64,000 bases of DNA from Hyposmocoma kahamanoa (lineage: Eukaryota; Arthropoda; Insecta; Lepidoptera; Cosmopterigidae). The first letter of the stretch is position 1, and each line of letters begins with the position of its first letter. The translations under genes were made by a program, and so were the position numbers. The notes under the pieces are model-generated. The model was not told the DNA's origin. It made no database searches and saw nothing but the letters and a program-made list of their open reading frames with translations. Shown here one piece after another: positions 37,301 through 49,599 of the stretch. The DNA is taken from assembly GCF_003589595.1 (NCBI RefSeq), contig NW_020653200.1, positions 2,351,033-2,415,032 of the forward strand, given 5' to 3'.

Positions 37301-40300
37301 ACACCAACCGAAAGGCTGAGAAAAGGAAATCATAATAATAATGTGCACAGACAAACACACCAACCACCTGGTCTCGGACTCGAGACACAAAGATTCGGAA
37401 TTCACTCATGAGCACCCAGACCAAAATCAATTTAAAAAAGTTTATTTTCCAAATTGTTCCTACCGTGAAACGAATTCAAGATCTCTTCCAGCGCAATCAG
37501 TGCAAACCATTAGGCCACTGAGGTCGTCAACACGGATATAGCATGGCGTCATATCGACCTGTACCGGTGCATCCACAGAAAAAACAAATACGGTGGTTAG
37601 TTAACGTCTGACGCGTGCCAACATTAGGTCTCGAAAATTTTCGCTTTGTGTGGTTATGTATGGTTGTGTCATTCTTTCGCGCAAATTCTCTAAAATCGTA
37701 GAAAATTCAAAAGGCGTATTGTGCTGTTTTGGAGTGCAAAAATGATAGCCGCACCAAAGATATTACCTGCAGTAGTATTTCATATTATCGGTAAGTCTTA
37801 TTTTAATAAATTTTCAGTTTTCTGTTTATCGAATTGATTCTGATGTTAATTGTTCGTCGTAATCCAGCTACTGGCCACAAGATGGCAGAACTCAACATAA
37901 AATTCAATATAAAATCAAATCGTCGTAACTTGCAATAAAGGTAATGAGCTTTTAACGATAATAACGACTAGGTAAAGTTTAAATTATATTAATAATCCAG
38001 AATTTGTTACATCTTTTTAAATTAGAAACTATGACCAATCTTTACCAAGATTTCGTAGTCTTTATATTTTGTTTGTTTACTTTTTGATGACAGCGGTTCC
38101 GATAGTACTCGAGGTTTAAGGTACTTTCGCTGTTTTTTTTATTCATGATTTACGCAAAACTTTTTCAAGAGGCAATTACTACATTTATATGAAATGCAAG
38201 CCACAGCTGAATGAAAGTATTCGTTAAAGTAGTGATCGGACTGTCGCATCAACCATATATCAATGTATTTAAAATTATATTGACTATGATTATGCCTATT
38301 TACCTAATAGTATAGTAACCTATTTACATTAATGTGCGCGTTTATAGCGACAATAACAGTGATATAAATGCGAAGAATGAATATAGGTTTGTTTATAGAG
38401 AACGCTATCGCGGTTATTGGTCAGCGGTGTAAACAGGGTGGGCAAATACGGAAATTTAAAGAACTAGTTTTGTTAAAGGCAACGTTCTACATAACTGTAT
38501 TATTCATCTTCTATAGTCATCCAAACACAAATTCAAATCACTTTACTAGCAACACCTACTCTCGTTACAAAAATCGGTCTAATTTGTTGAAATTTTAATG
38601 TTAATATTAGTTTTCATATCCCCATGTACTATGCTTCATAGCCTGTCCAAATATACATTTTTACTTTGATTTATGACACCACAACATATTCACAATCATT
38701 GTTTTCACTTACAGTTACACATATATTCAAATCCGTACATGCACTTACATATTCAGTAAGTTACTTTAGATGCACTATTCACACTTTAATACATTTATTA
38801 TTTTAATGAACAATTTCCCTCCTAGTCGTTTATTAGGTCTTTCATTGCAAATAACTTCTAGATTTAGTAGCTCTCGTTGGTTCTGACTGAAAACCAGCGC
38901 CTTAGGGACTTAGGCATATGCTGAGTCAGCGCCATTTCATGTCTCTGAGATAAATGTATAAATGTTTTATTTTTCCTGTTGTATTCAATCTGTATTTGTG
39001 TCATACTAGTGAATAACGTGTTTATCTATCTATCTAGCTATCTATATTAGTAGCGCTTATATGTTCGAGCCATATCCATTATATTAACCTTAGAACTAAG
39101 TCTAAACTCATGGTACCACGATTTCGTTTAACTAAGGTAAACGATTATTTTATGGGGAACTGTATACATTTTAACAATAAGATTCCGGAGTATATATTAA
39201 GATTATCATTACCTAAGCTTAAAACTTACATTAAAAGTATTTTAATTGACAAGTTATATTACAACCTTAAACAGAATGCGTTAGATAAAGACGTATGGAA
39301 AGACAACATGAGTCAAGATTCCAGACAATTATTATTCAAAGTGTATTCCATAGCATTTAAATTTATTTTTGAAAAGAACAATCGCTAGAGTTTCTTTCTC
39401 GTTCTTCTCAGTGAGGTCAGCGTAGCGAATGAGCTGTTGCTTAAAAAATTACGTTTTCAAGTAAACATATGGAAGAAACTTAGAGGATGGAAGTAGTAGA
39501 ATAAATGATTATGTGACTTTGACTTTGAGCCCAAATGTAACTTGCAAGCTGGTTTAGAGATTACCAAACTTTTTTGTCTTGTAGTCAACGCGCCATTTTG
39601 GCTGTTTTGCGTAGACCTTTTAATTGGCCTTTATAATGTGGATTTTTCTTTTTTTTATTTGTTTCTAATGTGTGTTTTTGACAGCTGTCACAGTGCTGGT
39701 CACTTTGATAAGTTTTTACAATATATTGAGAAACTTTAAAAAAAAAAATTCATGCTAAGTTTTTTACACATTTATCTAACCGAATATCTTGCTTGTTTGT
39801 TGTGATATGTTTACTTCATGGGTATTTTATATGTTTACAATAACAAAGTATTGTCTAAGTACCTACATAGGTACTATCTGTATAATGTAGATTATTCCGT
39901 TAATGGAAAGTCAAGATCTCGTACTGTACGGTTTGAGAGAAGCTTCCTCACGCGTACAATTAGGTTGTGGATTGAACTCCCGGCCGGGTTTTCCCACGGG
40001 AATACAGCAAGGTGTCCTTGAAAAGGGGTTTGAGAAGGGTCCTGGAGGGTTGGCAATGCGCTCGTGACGCGCCTGATCGCTCTCCATCAGGCGGGCCGTA
40101 TGCTTGTTTGCTGCCTACATAATATATATAAAAAAGTCAACATTTTGGTCGAAATGGGTTCCACACTCACACCATTAACGTCTCACGCAGCCCCTATTTT
40201 TTTCGCCCACTCGGACCCCGGTTTGTTGTGTGTATGTCGTTCATCCCGTATTACGTAACGTGTTTATTGATTTACAAATGTTCATTACAGATCGAGCCGC

Positions 40301-40407
40301 CCCCGCACTCGGTGTTCCCCGCCGAGGAGGCCCAGGAAGTGGTGAGGAAGCTCTGCAACTCCGAGATCCATGGTCGAGCTATCTTAAAGTTCCATGACAT
40401 CGATTAG
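33652..40407 (+). CDS. Medium-chain dehydrogenase/reductase-like protein (four coding exons)
   Basis: CDS join(33652-34379, 34707-34854, 35408-35560, 40291-40407), 381 aa, phases 2,0,0. Residues 10-180 form a GroES-like ADH N-lobe (VVYAGACYRANRT, FPGYEVAGVVDAIG, GTRIVLYPYEGVPHGYAEYI). A Rossmann fold follows with the glycine motif ILIVGTGGLALWALRIA (194-210), and the C-lobe ends SEIHGRAILKFHDID. Known for the family: NAD(P)-dependent oxidation of alcohols or reduction of carbonyls. Odd points: the catalytic-zinc motif GHE is GYE (96-98), the Cys cluster of the structural zinc lobe is absent, and a Ser-rich insertion (53-75) sits in the N-lobe. It may be zinc-independent or not catalytic. The substrate is unknown. 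The start is the first ATG after a splice acceptor, with an in-frame open reading frame. Confidence 0.85.
34707..34854 (+). CDS. MDR gene coding exon 2
   Basis: The acceptor is ATTGGCAG and the donor CGT|GTGAGT. It reads INVVQWNEDLYEKQLIERT and DACGGPVDVVMNFGTTSRS, the second half of the nucleotide-binding fold (the DVVMNFGTT strand matches the usual DVVID/NFVGT position). Confidence 0.85.
35040..35128. repeat. Small inverted-repeat element
   Basis: TAGCGACATCT (35040-35050) and its exact complement (35118-35128). Confidence 0.5.
35155..35311. repeat. Inverted repeat enclosing a tRNA-like core
   Basis: ACAAAGATC and CACTTAGAAAAAT in the left arm recur inverted in the right arm (ATTTTTCTAAGTG, GATCTTTGT). 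The middle holds a tRNA-like sequence (see next entry). Confidence 0.55.
35204..35280 (+). pseudogene. tRNA-like sequence
   Basis: A cloverleaf can be drawn: D stem TGCT/AGCA, anticodon stem CTGGC/GCTAG around loop ACGGTTT, T arm GTCGG-TTCGAAT-CCGGC containing a good B box (GGTTCGAATCC, 35258-35268), and a mostly paired acceptor. Position 33 is C not T and the acceptor has a mismatch and bulge, so it is probably a retroposed or decayed tRNA. Confidence 0.4.
35408..35560 (+). CDS. MDR gene coding exon 3
   Basis: The acceptor is GAACTAG and the donor GAG|GTGCGT. Fifty-one codons, GGVVLVTEDVGEKLLPKFAK to LKELVNLVASGE, phase 0 at both ends. It covers the GGxxVxxG-like strand of the fold and the helix before the C-terminal lobe. 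Confidence 0.85.
35960..36410 (+). mobile_element. AACCGACTTC-type repeat, copy 1
   Basis: Starts AACCGACTTCAAAAAAAGGA and ends TTTTGAGGTCGGTT, giving about 14-bp inverted ends. It matches 48623-49032 (reverse) along its length. This family is abundant in moth genomes. Confidence 0.7.
36957..37243 (+). repeat. Retroposon tail, copy 2
   Basis: Longer copy of the 30662-30842 repeat, including the TACAGGCACATGGGACTTGT segment typical of lepidopteran non-LTR 3' ends. Confidence 0.6.
37470..37537 (-). mobile_element. tRNA-derived SINE head
   Basis: The minus strand reads GACCTCAGTGGCCTAATGG, TTTGCACTGATTGCG, then a degenerate B box before CACGGTAGG; box A-like TGGCCTAATGG is clear. Confidence 0.5.
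37711..37790 (+). pseudogene. THAP zinc-finger first-exon remnant
   Basis: Reads AYCAVLECKNDSRTKDITCS then SISYYR at a donor CG|GTAAGT. The CAVLEC pattern and exon end just before the expected FPKD are typical of THAP proteins and P-element-like transposases. There is no ATG: an in-frame TAG lies at 37699-37701. No downstream THAP exon was found. Confidence 0.55.
39080..39525 (+). pseudogene. Non-LTR retrotransposon C-terminal fragment (Jockey-like)
   Basis: An open frame to 39388 reads TKSKLMVPRFRLTKVNDYFM and later IPEYILRLSLPKLKTYIKS, the usual tail of Jockey-type ORF2. The end GTGACTTTGACTTTGAG is a typical 3' terminus. Confidence 0.65.
39890..40130 (+). pseudogene. Second non-LTR retrotransposon 3' fragment
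   Basis: Reads RSFLTRTIRLWIELPAGFSH, a common ORF2 C-terminus (TIRLWNELP), then an untranslated tail with CGCCTGATCGCTCTCCATCA and GGCGGGCCGTATGCTTGTTT, ending in AT repeats. Confidence 0.65.
40291..40407 (+). CDS. MDR gene terminal coding exon
   Basis: The acceptor is TTCATTACAG. It reads IEPPPHSVFPAEEAQEVVRK to AILKFHDID and TAG. The ending (substrate-lobe helix, then G-R-A-I-L-K) is typical of MDR C-termini. It lies 4.7 kb from the previous exon because the intron is filled with repeats. No consensus AATAAA lies close downstream. Confidence 0.85.
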   Translation: MEPPPHSVFPAEEAQEVVRKLCNSEIHGRAILKFHDID

Positions 40408-41413
40408 TGTCATTGTACTACATGTGTACGTGCAAGGATAAATGAGCTGTGATTACTATCCGGCTCGGTAAACGACCAATCATCGTCAATCCACACTAGT
40501 TCACCTACAGGTCATAGACCTCAAGCTTCGTTTCCAAATTTCAAAGTTGAAATATCTTTTATCTTCATTTTAGAAGAATCAATCGTATATCGATCTGAGT
40601 ACATGTGAGATGGCAGAGGACAAAGATATATTATCCATTTTTCGGGCGGGATTTTGGGTAAACATAGAATGGTTTTAAACGGTAACTTTTATTAGTTGTT
40701 GTAACAAGAAACAGTAGCATGTTTTTACGTAACTTATGTTTAATCTGAATGAATTTTAAACCACGCACTGAACAAATAGAGATCGTGTTATAAACGTACT
40801 ACACATACGTACCTGTAGACGAGAATTTCTTGAAATGACGTCGAAGTAGTGCATTACTTGATGACAAGTTTTGTTAATATCTCACGCCGATTTTGTTTTG
40901 GTACATATCGACTTCTCTCGATTGCTACACCTTTTCAATGAATCTAATTATTTTATCTGACCAACAAAACCATAGATGTTAAAAAAAATATTTGAAAAAC
41001 CTGATTTTCAGCAATTGGCAAAAACGTGCTTGATCCCTACACTTTCGATGTGTATTCTATTAACCGAGTTTCATCCGAATTCGTTTAGCGGTTTCGGCGT
41101 AAGTGATGAGATTATATTGATGCTGGAGATCATATTCCTTCGGCCAGTTCGGAGGATACAAACTGAGGCGACGAACTTGCCCTGTGAATATTGTGTCGGC
41201 TAACTTTGTAATGTTATTAGACGAGCGATTGCTAAGAACAAAGGAAAATCACCTAAGTTGGGTTAGTTTGAAAGGTGAATTTACATCAGTGAACGGGGAT
41301 TCTGAAAATGTTGTTTTTATATCGATAATGGAAATTTGAAATGTGTCGTAAGGAAAAATGTCCAAAATGTCCCTTAGAACATTACAAATTTCCACCGTCT
41401 ACAGACGGACGGA

Positions 41414-41439
41414 GGGAAATTTGAAGTGTTTCAAATTTC
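41414..41439. repeat. 11-bp perfect hairpin in a larger repeat
   Basis: GGAAATTTGAA-GTGT-TTCAAATTTCC, with further copies of GGAAATTTGAA at 41330 and its complement at 41387. A CGATATATGAAAATGA doublet follows. Confidence 0.6.
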
Positions 41440-42203
41440 CACTGTCGATATATGAAAATGATCGATATATGAAAATGACCGCTATCGCGTAGTGCCCGTC
41501 TTGTTACTTTCGACAAATAAGTAGTGACTAATAATAATGTATTCACAATTAAACACGTCACTCGATCACGCTCTCATGACGTCTTAGACGGTGATTATCA
41601 TCACACATCGCAGGAAATAACACCGCGGTCACAATAACACATCGTGAATTTATATTAAAACTACGTGTACAAAATTGTGTTGATATAAACATCTATATAT
41701 AATTATGTGTTATATAATGCATCAGCTTGTCGGTTCATGACTTGTGTTTACTGATTACGTGCGAACATTTGTAAGGGAAAATGTAAAACGTATATAAATA
41801 CATCATGTATAGAGTGTCCCTGTTTACATATTGATTCTGGAATGGATGAACCATTCGACGACGAGGCGAGTGTAAAAAGTTGTACATAATTAATTTACGC
41901 ACAATAAATTCTCAATTTTTATCAGTCTTTAGGCGTCCTGTATATGCATATCTTGGTGACTGGTGATAACAAAAGTATATCAATACTAAACATTAGTAAA
42001 ACATAAGACCAACATGTCTACTTTAAACGAAAATAGAATACTAATAATACTATTTGCAATACATAACATTTTTGTTAAGGTGACTTCCCACAACTGCGCA
42101 TAAAGGGAAACGATTCGAACGTGGTAACGTAGACGCGTCTGTTGCGGTGCATGGCGTATGGCAAATTGAAAAATGGGCCATGCCGTGGCGCAGTGAAGGA
42201 TTA

Positions 42204-42482
42204 GGCTGCCTTTGCATCAGAGATGTGTGACGTAGCCAGGCTGTATGCGAGGAAAATATCCACAAATAGGGTTACTTCATTTTGTGCTTGTGCAAAACGG
42301 TGTAGGAATCTAGAGTTACCTACTGAAAGTATGACACTAACTGACTGAGACATCGCCACCGCTCACTCCACCACACCGTGCCCCGTATAGTTGAAAAAAG
42401 TCCGTAACGCGTCCTCGTACCGCGCCACTGCACATCCTCTCACCGCCTCGCTACCTCGCACATCTCTGGTGGAAAGGCAGCC
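42204..42482. mobile_element. Harbinger-like MITE with TTA duplication
   Basis: 279 bp. GGCTGCCTTTGCATCAGAGA at the left; GTGGAAAGGCAGCC preceded by CATCTCTG at the right. TTA at 42201-42203 and 42483-42485. Confidence 0.75.
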
Positions 42483-45400
42483 TTATTCTGTAATCTATAA
42501 AATCCGGTGTGTCACTGTCGGCTGTGCGATGTCGCCTTTACATTTAGAGTTATGTAGCGAATGTCATTGATCTATAAACATTTTTATCACGCACTTTTAG
42601 AGTGGGTTCTTAATTACCGCGTGGACGTAACTTATACATGTGTAATTATTTATGTATTAATAATTAACATAGTTTCACGCCCAACGACAATACGTAACTG
42701 TGGTATAACTACGGACTAAAAATAGCTTTTTAATCCCTTTTTTAGTACAACTTATTCAGTTTTTGTTAAAATAGGATTTGTGAGAAAAATGTAAACTCAT
42801 AATTTCAGGATCATGACTCTTTTATTACTACAGTTGTTTCTGACTTTGCAGTCGACTTTATTCTGTTAGCTGCCGATTTTGTTGCTCGTTCGTGTAGAAT
42901 CCATTCGCCGTCCATCTGCATGGTGTCATGGTGGCTTCATTGCGCAGATCTGCGGCTCAAATTGAATATGTTATAGTTATCTGCGACTTACACGCCGAAG
43001 CATTGCGAACGGAGTTACCCTGATAAACTGTAGTGAATACGCTACCCGCAGACTACGCTTGTTTCTTACTTCATGCGAGTTTTATTGACTCGAACGACTG
43101 ATTCTTGTTATTAATGTTGGCAAATTTGTTTAAAGTCAAACGACAAAACCGAACTAGTATCCTATTGGATTCTAACGTCGATTTTGATAAGTTACGCCAA
43201 AACGAATAGAAATGGAATCTTCTCCACTTTAAGAACAATAGCTTTTATAGAACATTGATTACCTATTAATCCTTTGACAGCTGAATCATTGTCTTAATAC
43301 TTTCGTCACTCAGAAATGATAGAATTGAGAAAACACAATTCGAAAGTTCAAAAAATTACTGAATGGAACCAATAAATTTATATTCTCGTTTATAAATAAA
43401 TAATAATATTATATATAAACAAAATACACAATGAACAGTGTCAGTGTTTTTTTTATTTCAAATCGAATTTTCTCAATTCTACAATTTAGTATTACGATAG
43501 TGTTTGGATTCGCGTTATTATATCGTACGTCTTTCACTTCATATGTTCACATCAGACCTTTCGTATACGCTCGTTTTCAGGGTCCTTTTGTCCTGGCCAT
43601 ACGAACAACCATCTTAGTTTCACATGATTTTAACATTTTCGAATATTTTGTCTTGTTTATATTGGTATAAGATTGTATATTGTAGTTGCAAATACAACAT
43701 AATGCTTGCGCAGAAAACGTCTTCTACTTCTGTTGCAAACTGTCTTAAGGGAGTCACCATGCTTGTCGATGCGGAATCGCATTCGGCTGGTTAATAAAAG
43801 TTTCATGCAATATAAGCGGAAAAGGTATGCGTTTTCCTTTGGTAGGACAACGCGACTAGATACAGGCCATCAAGGAATCTGCACCCGAAGATGTCAAGAG
43901 CACCAAGAAATTATAACAGTGTACTCGTTAGTAGGTGCAATAGGTCCGGCACAACATATTAAACACGTTCGAAACTCCCGGCCGATCGGTACAATACGAC
44001 ATGCGTGGTAAAATAAGATCGGCGACTTCACGTCAAAAAGAGTGGTGACTCCTTTATAGCACTGTCAATCGATCGCACAGGAATACTTATTGATTGGTAT
44101 TTGCTGATTTCATTGTTTTTATCAGATTGTATCAGACTTTGTAAGTGTACGATTTCTTTATTACATTAGGTGTATATCTCATTTACTAACTTTTTTGAAG
44201 CTTTTTCAAGCGCATAATATTGTTGTCATCTTAGTTTAAGCCACTGTATGTACTACAAGTAGATGCTTCGTGTACTACTGTTAAATTTTTTATGGTAGTC
44301 ATAATGTCTTGACACATAATGTACATAACCCACTGATGGGGGGCAATCCAGTAATCGTATTACATTGTTAAGTGAGTATTTAACCACGTTATCTTTTAGA
44401 AGCAGTAGCTTTTAACGATTAAATTGTTGTACTTTGCAAGCAATTTATAAACACTTAAAATCCATTATGATAAAGTTGAAAGTCAATTAACATCTCAGTG
44501 GATAGAAATTGACATTGAGAATTGTCCAAAGTATAATTTCGTTTGTATAATGCCCGACGTCCATTGCGACACACGGATACTACACATCCGACCCATACAT
44601 GATCGCATGTGTGGTTTTTATGCGCGTGCACGTTTCTCCGCAATGTGTTAGCGGCTGAAGAGAATTGGTTTTTTTTTTCAGGTTGTGCATGCAATTTGAT
44701 ATTTGATAATATTGCTCCTGTTTTTATTGCTTTTGACGCGAATGCGATGTATAGAATACGTTTCGTTGTCTTTAAAAATAAACTTCTTGGTCGAAAATTG
44801 CGAGTTTTTTAACATTTTGGAAACAATATATTAGTTCGATCATGTCTACAATGATTTTAATAGTAGTTGTCTAATATAAGATCGAACTAAGTATGTGTAC
44901 AAATCGCGCTTGCAAGACTATCACCTTGTTTCATTTTCGTAATTATATAAATTTAGTAATAAAGGTTTGCCATAGAAATATTGTGATCCGAATAAAATAT
45001 TGTGATGGCTGTTTCTAGCTCGAATTAATACTTTTTTGCCGAAAGGATTGAGATAAAATTGAAAAATGTATATTTTACGAAATGGCGTCGCCAAAAGGCC
45101 TTTATGAATATTTAGTTATTTACTTAACACAAAGCCCAAAGAAACCCATCCTCTGGATTTTTTTAAAATTGTTAGAACGCTTCAAAGAACAGTAAATCAA
45201 TTAGATATTTGTTTTCCTTTTATTTGTTAATTTTTGAACCATGGTAGTACTTACATTCGAATACGTATCGATACTTTTCCATAGTAGGTATATATTTCAT
45301 TACCTAGTATTACTTTGGTCTAATAATTAGTGCAATAATATTATAGAAAATCTTCATTGCCACATTGTACGGCACTAAATCGAGCTAAAAGAAGAAAACT

Positions 45401-46514
45401 TATATAATCCACTCGAAGTGGTTGATCTTCTATTTGTTTGTAATTGTTTTTTTATTGTTTCGATATGTGAAGTGCCATTTCTACATCTTACGGCCAAAAA
45501 GCCATAGTTGAACTAGCTCTAGTCAAAATGTGTTTCAAATCAGTTGAAAATTTTTACGTATGAATGTATGTATTATTGTAGAATTAAGTAAAAGTCATAT
45601 TTGTTAGATTAAGATGTTTAAAATTGTAATAATTATTAATAATTACCGAAGTATAGATGTCCCGCTGATAAAGGTCGGGATACCGTCTATTATATTTGTT
45701 AACCTATCTTTAAAATAAAGTGAAACATTTGAGTAAACAGCCTTTTTTACTTACCTATATAAGCCCCCGCACAACATCCATCAATCAAACAAAACACCGC
45801 TACCGATACGCCTTTATTAGACTTAGGCATAAGTTCGCTCTAGGCTAGGCATAAGTAAGTAAGCTCGGTCTGTAGAGGAAGCGATCCAAATTAGTTCGGA
45901 CAAATGCACTAATTCGGTCCTTTAGCTCCTTGGTTCTCTGGGATCTGGGAATTAGGAAGGAATAGTAATTGCTTCGGTCTTTGAAGAACACGGACACGAA
46001 ATAATCCGTATGAGCGATTGTTTTCTCTCCTTGCTATACTTTTTGTGTTTTTCGAATATATAAATAAGATTTATTATATATTTAGATAATTTATTTAAGA
46101 TTTTTCATATTTACAATTATTTTCTTAGTATTTTTTTTTAAATGTTACGTTATAATTTTATTACAAAATACGTATATATTTGTTGTATTCGAATTTTTTA
46201 TTTTATATAGGTATATGTTTAAAATGTATACCCACACACGGTGTGTGACTTAAATTTGATAACGAAAATAAAAGTAACTATGAAACAAGTTTATTGTATA
46301 CCTACTTTTTACTTTATATTTGAGTTTTACTGAAATCTAAATATTTTGATTTCATTAGTGGTCTTAAACGAGCTGGCACGATTCAATCGTGCACCTCACT
46401 CGAACTTATACTAAAAGCTATGATAGTTCATTAATTGTTTCGTTGGTCTAAGGTTCGCACTGTCTCGCTACGCGTCACTGAACTGAAAGAATTAAAAAGA
46501 CAGGTGAACTATTA

Positions 46515-46800
46515 GGCTCAACTCACACTGGCGCATGGTCGAAGCGACGCGACGCATTCTGTTTTCCAACTACAACGCCGCGACCCGCGGTCACGCTCGC
46601 ATTAGTGCGCCCAGATCACAGTGTGGTTGGCGCCTCACAGCGCCCAAGTAACCCGCGGCGATGCGCGAAACCGCTCGTGTACCCATATTTGCAAAACACA
46701 AATTTATATCTTAATAATGGCAAAATAGAGATGAATATGCTATAGGCGAAACACATGACGCGTCGCGACGCTTCGAGTCTCCGCCAATGTGAGTTGAGCC
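46515..46800. mobile_element. TIR element with GGCTCAACTCACA ends
   Basis: 286 bp. GGCTCAACTCACACTGGCG at the left and CGCCAATGTGAGTTGAGCC at the right, extended by CGAAGCG and CGCGACGC inside. A 40-bp imperfect direct repeat (GACAGGTGAACTA) sits on both sides (about 46487-46514, 46847-46887). Confidence 0.75.
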
Positions 46801-47459
46801 ATAAGACCGCCTCGCGTCTTTGGTTCCACAAACAGGTCCCATTCATACTGAACTAAAAAATAGTAAGACAGGTGAACTAATTAGGATCGTGACCGAAAAG
46901 ATTCGGTCAGTGTCAGGAATTCATTTCTTAATTCATGAACTACTCAAGCCTAGCCTTTAGTATTGAATACACTTCGCGTATATCGAGCCATTACCACCGA
47001 GTTCCGGTGGAGTGTGACGTCGAACGTCGACGAAATACTCAAGGCGCAGTTGCGAGAAAGCTCTCCAATGCTCGAACATTGAAGCGACCACGGGCGACTT
47101 CTCGCGTAGCGAGCCGAGATTGAAGCTTCCGTTCCATGCCGTTCCGTCGCAATGGAAATAGAGCCGTAACAATGTTTTATCTATAATTTCTAGCCAGCCG
47201 GAACAAAAGTATATAGAACAGAAAAATTAGCTTTTGAGTATGTTCGATGGGCGGTATAAATCAAGATCCATGTTTTACTAACATGGCTTATACCAACGTC
47301 GCGTCACCATAATCGTATTTAAAAATTTTATTAAGTAAATAGTCATTATTTAGTCGGTTCTAGTTATAAGAAAGCAGATCTAGTTGGTCCGTAGTATTTA
47401 AATTACGAGGGCGTGACACAACCCCCACTCGGGAACCACACCATCTATTCTGATTGTAC

Positions 47460-48212
47460 CCAGAAAAATTGATGAATTAGAGTCTAATTCGCCTCGTTGT
47501 CTAATTATTAGACAATAGAAGACGCAAAATTCTGTAATTATTCGCTCTTTGTTTACATTATGGTGATGTCACGGATAAGTAATAACTTTGAAATGGCTGG
47601 CCGGATTAATCTATTTTTATGCAACTAGAACCAACTAAATCACAACGTTTTCCCACTAGTCAAATTGTCTAAACTCAGGGTAACGTTACAATAAAGAATA
47701 CTTTAGGCTGCACGGGTACATTTTGAATAAATAAATGTACTTGGTACTTGGTGTAACGTGCTGGTGTCCGCAACTCGACGACAAGGCGCCTATTTTGCGT
47801 GTATAAATAAATGTATTGTCGAAAACATTTTTTGTTTCATTCTTTTTTAATAGAACAGCGTACTTATCGATTTTTTTTAAATTTCAAGTGACGGGATGAG
47901 CAAGTCGTGCAGCCGAAAGCACTCTTTATTTTAAATCGTTACCATAGCCGAGTTTAGACAATTTGACAAGTGAGAAAACGTGATTTAACTAAAACTGTTT
48001 TTATGCAACTAGAACCTTAGAGGATGGAAAAAAAACTAGAACCAACTGGTTCTAGTCGCATAAAAACATATGAAGTCGGTCCGGTTTGCAATTTCAAAGT
48101 TATTATTATCCACGCCATCAGCATAATCTAAACAAAGGAGCGAATAATTACATTTAATATATATAGAATTTTGTGACTACAATTGTCTAATTCACCAATT
48201 TTTCTGCTGTGC
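47460..48212. repeat. Inverted duplication of a TE fragment
   Basis: 47460-47637 recurs inverted at 48043-48212 (TTTTTATGCAACTAGAACC end; AACAAAGGAGCGAATAATTA and GAATTTTGTGAC blocks). Between them a second TTTTTATGCAACTAGAACC lies at about 48000, facing the complement at 48048-48066. Confidence 0.6.
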
Positions 48213-48622
48213 TTTTTGAGTTTGAAAAACATGTTTATCCCTACTGCCCATCGGATGGAGATGGTTTGTTCGGCAGTGTGCACTCTGGCGTTATCATTGA
48301 GAAGTAGCTAAGAAATCTGGTTGACAGGCCGTGATGGCTTTCAGATTAAGTCTCGTCATCATCTTCCTCATTTCTTCACAATAGCTATCAGCTACTTTTG
48401 CAGTTAGAGAACCGCTGTGTTGTTCATTTGCGATTATATAAAGTGTACATATTTTCACGGAAGAAAGTAAAGAATGGAAATGGCATCAAGCAACATTTGT
48501 ATCAAAACCGGTGTCGCCACACGCACACATTTGAAAACGTAATCTTACATTAGTACTAAGATAACATAATTTTGATTGGTTAAAAATTATCAAACGATAG
48601 TCTCAGTACAGAGTACTAAAAA

Positions 48623-49032
48623 AACCGACCTCAAAAGTACGTGGAATTAGTCTATTTGCTAAGTTTTATTGAAATATCCCCTAGTTCGCCACTATACAGG
48701 ACTTGACACTGGAGATAATAAAAATCGGTTCTCACTACTCAAATTATATCGAGAAACGCCTTGAATTGGAGAAATAGCAAAATCAACCATTAATATAATT
48801 GCTCCTAAATTAAAGTTTAGGCACTATTTATAATAATGAGTCTTCGTGCGTGAACAGCCACCCTTAGAGGTGAATGATTTTCTTCAAAATGGAATGGGAC
48901 TACTATGGAAGTAGCCCCTTTCCAACAAAAAAAGAATAATGAAAATCGGTTCACAAATACCGGAGTTATCGCGTAACATATATGCAAAAAAAACAGTCCA
49001 ATTGAGAACCTCCTCCTTTTTTGAAGTCGGTT
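48623..49032 (-). mobile_element. AACCGACTTC-type repeat, copy 2
   Basis: Full-length reverse copy of 35960-36410, with shared GTTATCGCGTAACATA, TTCACGC and TAGTTCGCCACTATA blocks. Confidence 0.7.
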
Positions 49033-49599
49033 ATAAATAGACAATAATACAATAACAAAAACTTATTTGGATCTAATAAGGTTTTATTATTACTAGTCAC
49101 TTATAAACTAAGAATCCTATGAACATAAACTTCTTGGAACAAAAGCAAAAGGGTGAATTTCCCTTTCCGAATTTCAATGGCACTTTTTGAGTGATTTTTG
49201 TAAAACCCTTTTTTCTTTAGGTTTTAAGGTCTTAAACGTACAAATGAGTTCAAGCAATGTCAATAATTATAAAATTACAGAAATATTTAAGTTAAATACA
49301 ACAAAAAAACTATATTTTAGGTCACACGAATGAGATTGCAGTAACACGAATGATTTTCTCATAAACATAAATGAGAAAGACGGCATGTAATGAGAAATTA
49401 TTATTACAACACACACTTAATCGTTCACAAAAGAACATTTAACATGTAATGTTAAATGTAACAAATATTTTAATATAACTTCTTGTATCAAAATCCTTCT
49501 CATCCGTGTAAGACTATTTATCTATCTATATATAATTAATAAATAAATCTAAGTAAGTAATTTGTTAATGTCATATAAACTTTGTTGCACATCAATATA

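Larger units (their letters stand above)
40408..46511. other. MDR 3' flank and intergenic sequence
   Basis: The first AATAAA of note is at about 41904, far for a 3' UTR. A short repeat-like segment (CCGAATTCGTTTAGCGGTTT, about 41075) and a broken ORF at 43700-44010 with no recognisable family are present. Otherwise unassigned. Confidence 0.4.

Noticed and set aside
43706..44011. 101-codon plus-strand ORF
   Set aside because: Short peptide-like stretches in two frames suggest a broken repeat, not a gene; no recognisable domain.
44455..44694. 79-codon minus-strand ORF
   Set aside because: Starts at TTG beside an A-run, no domain, no splice context.
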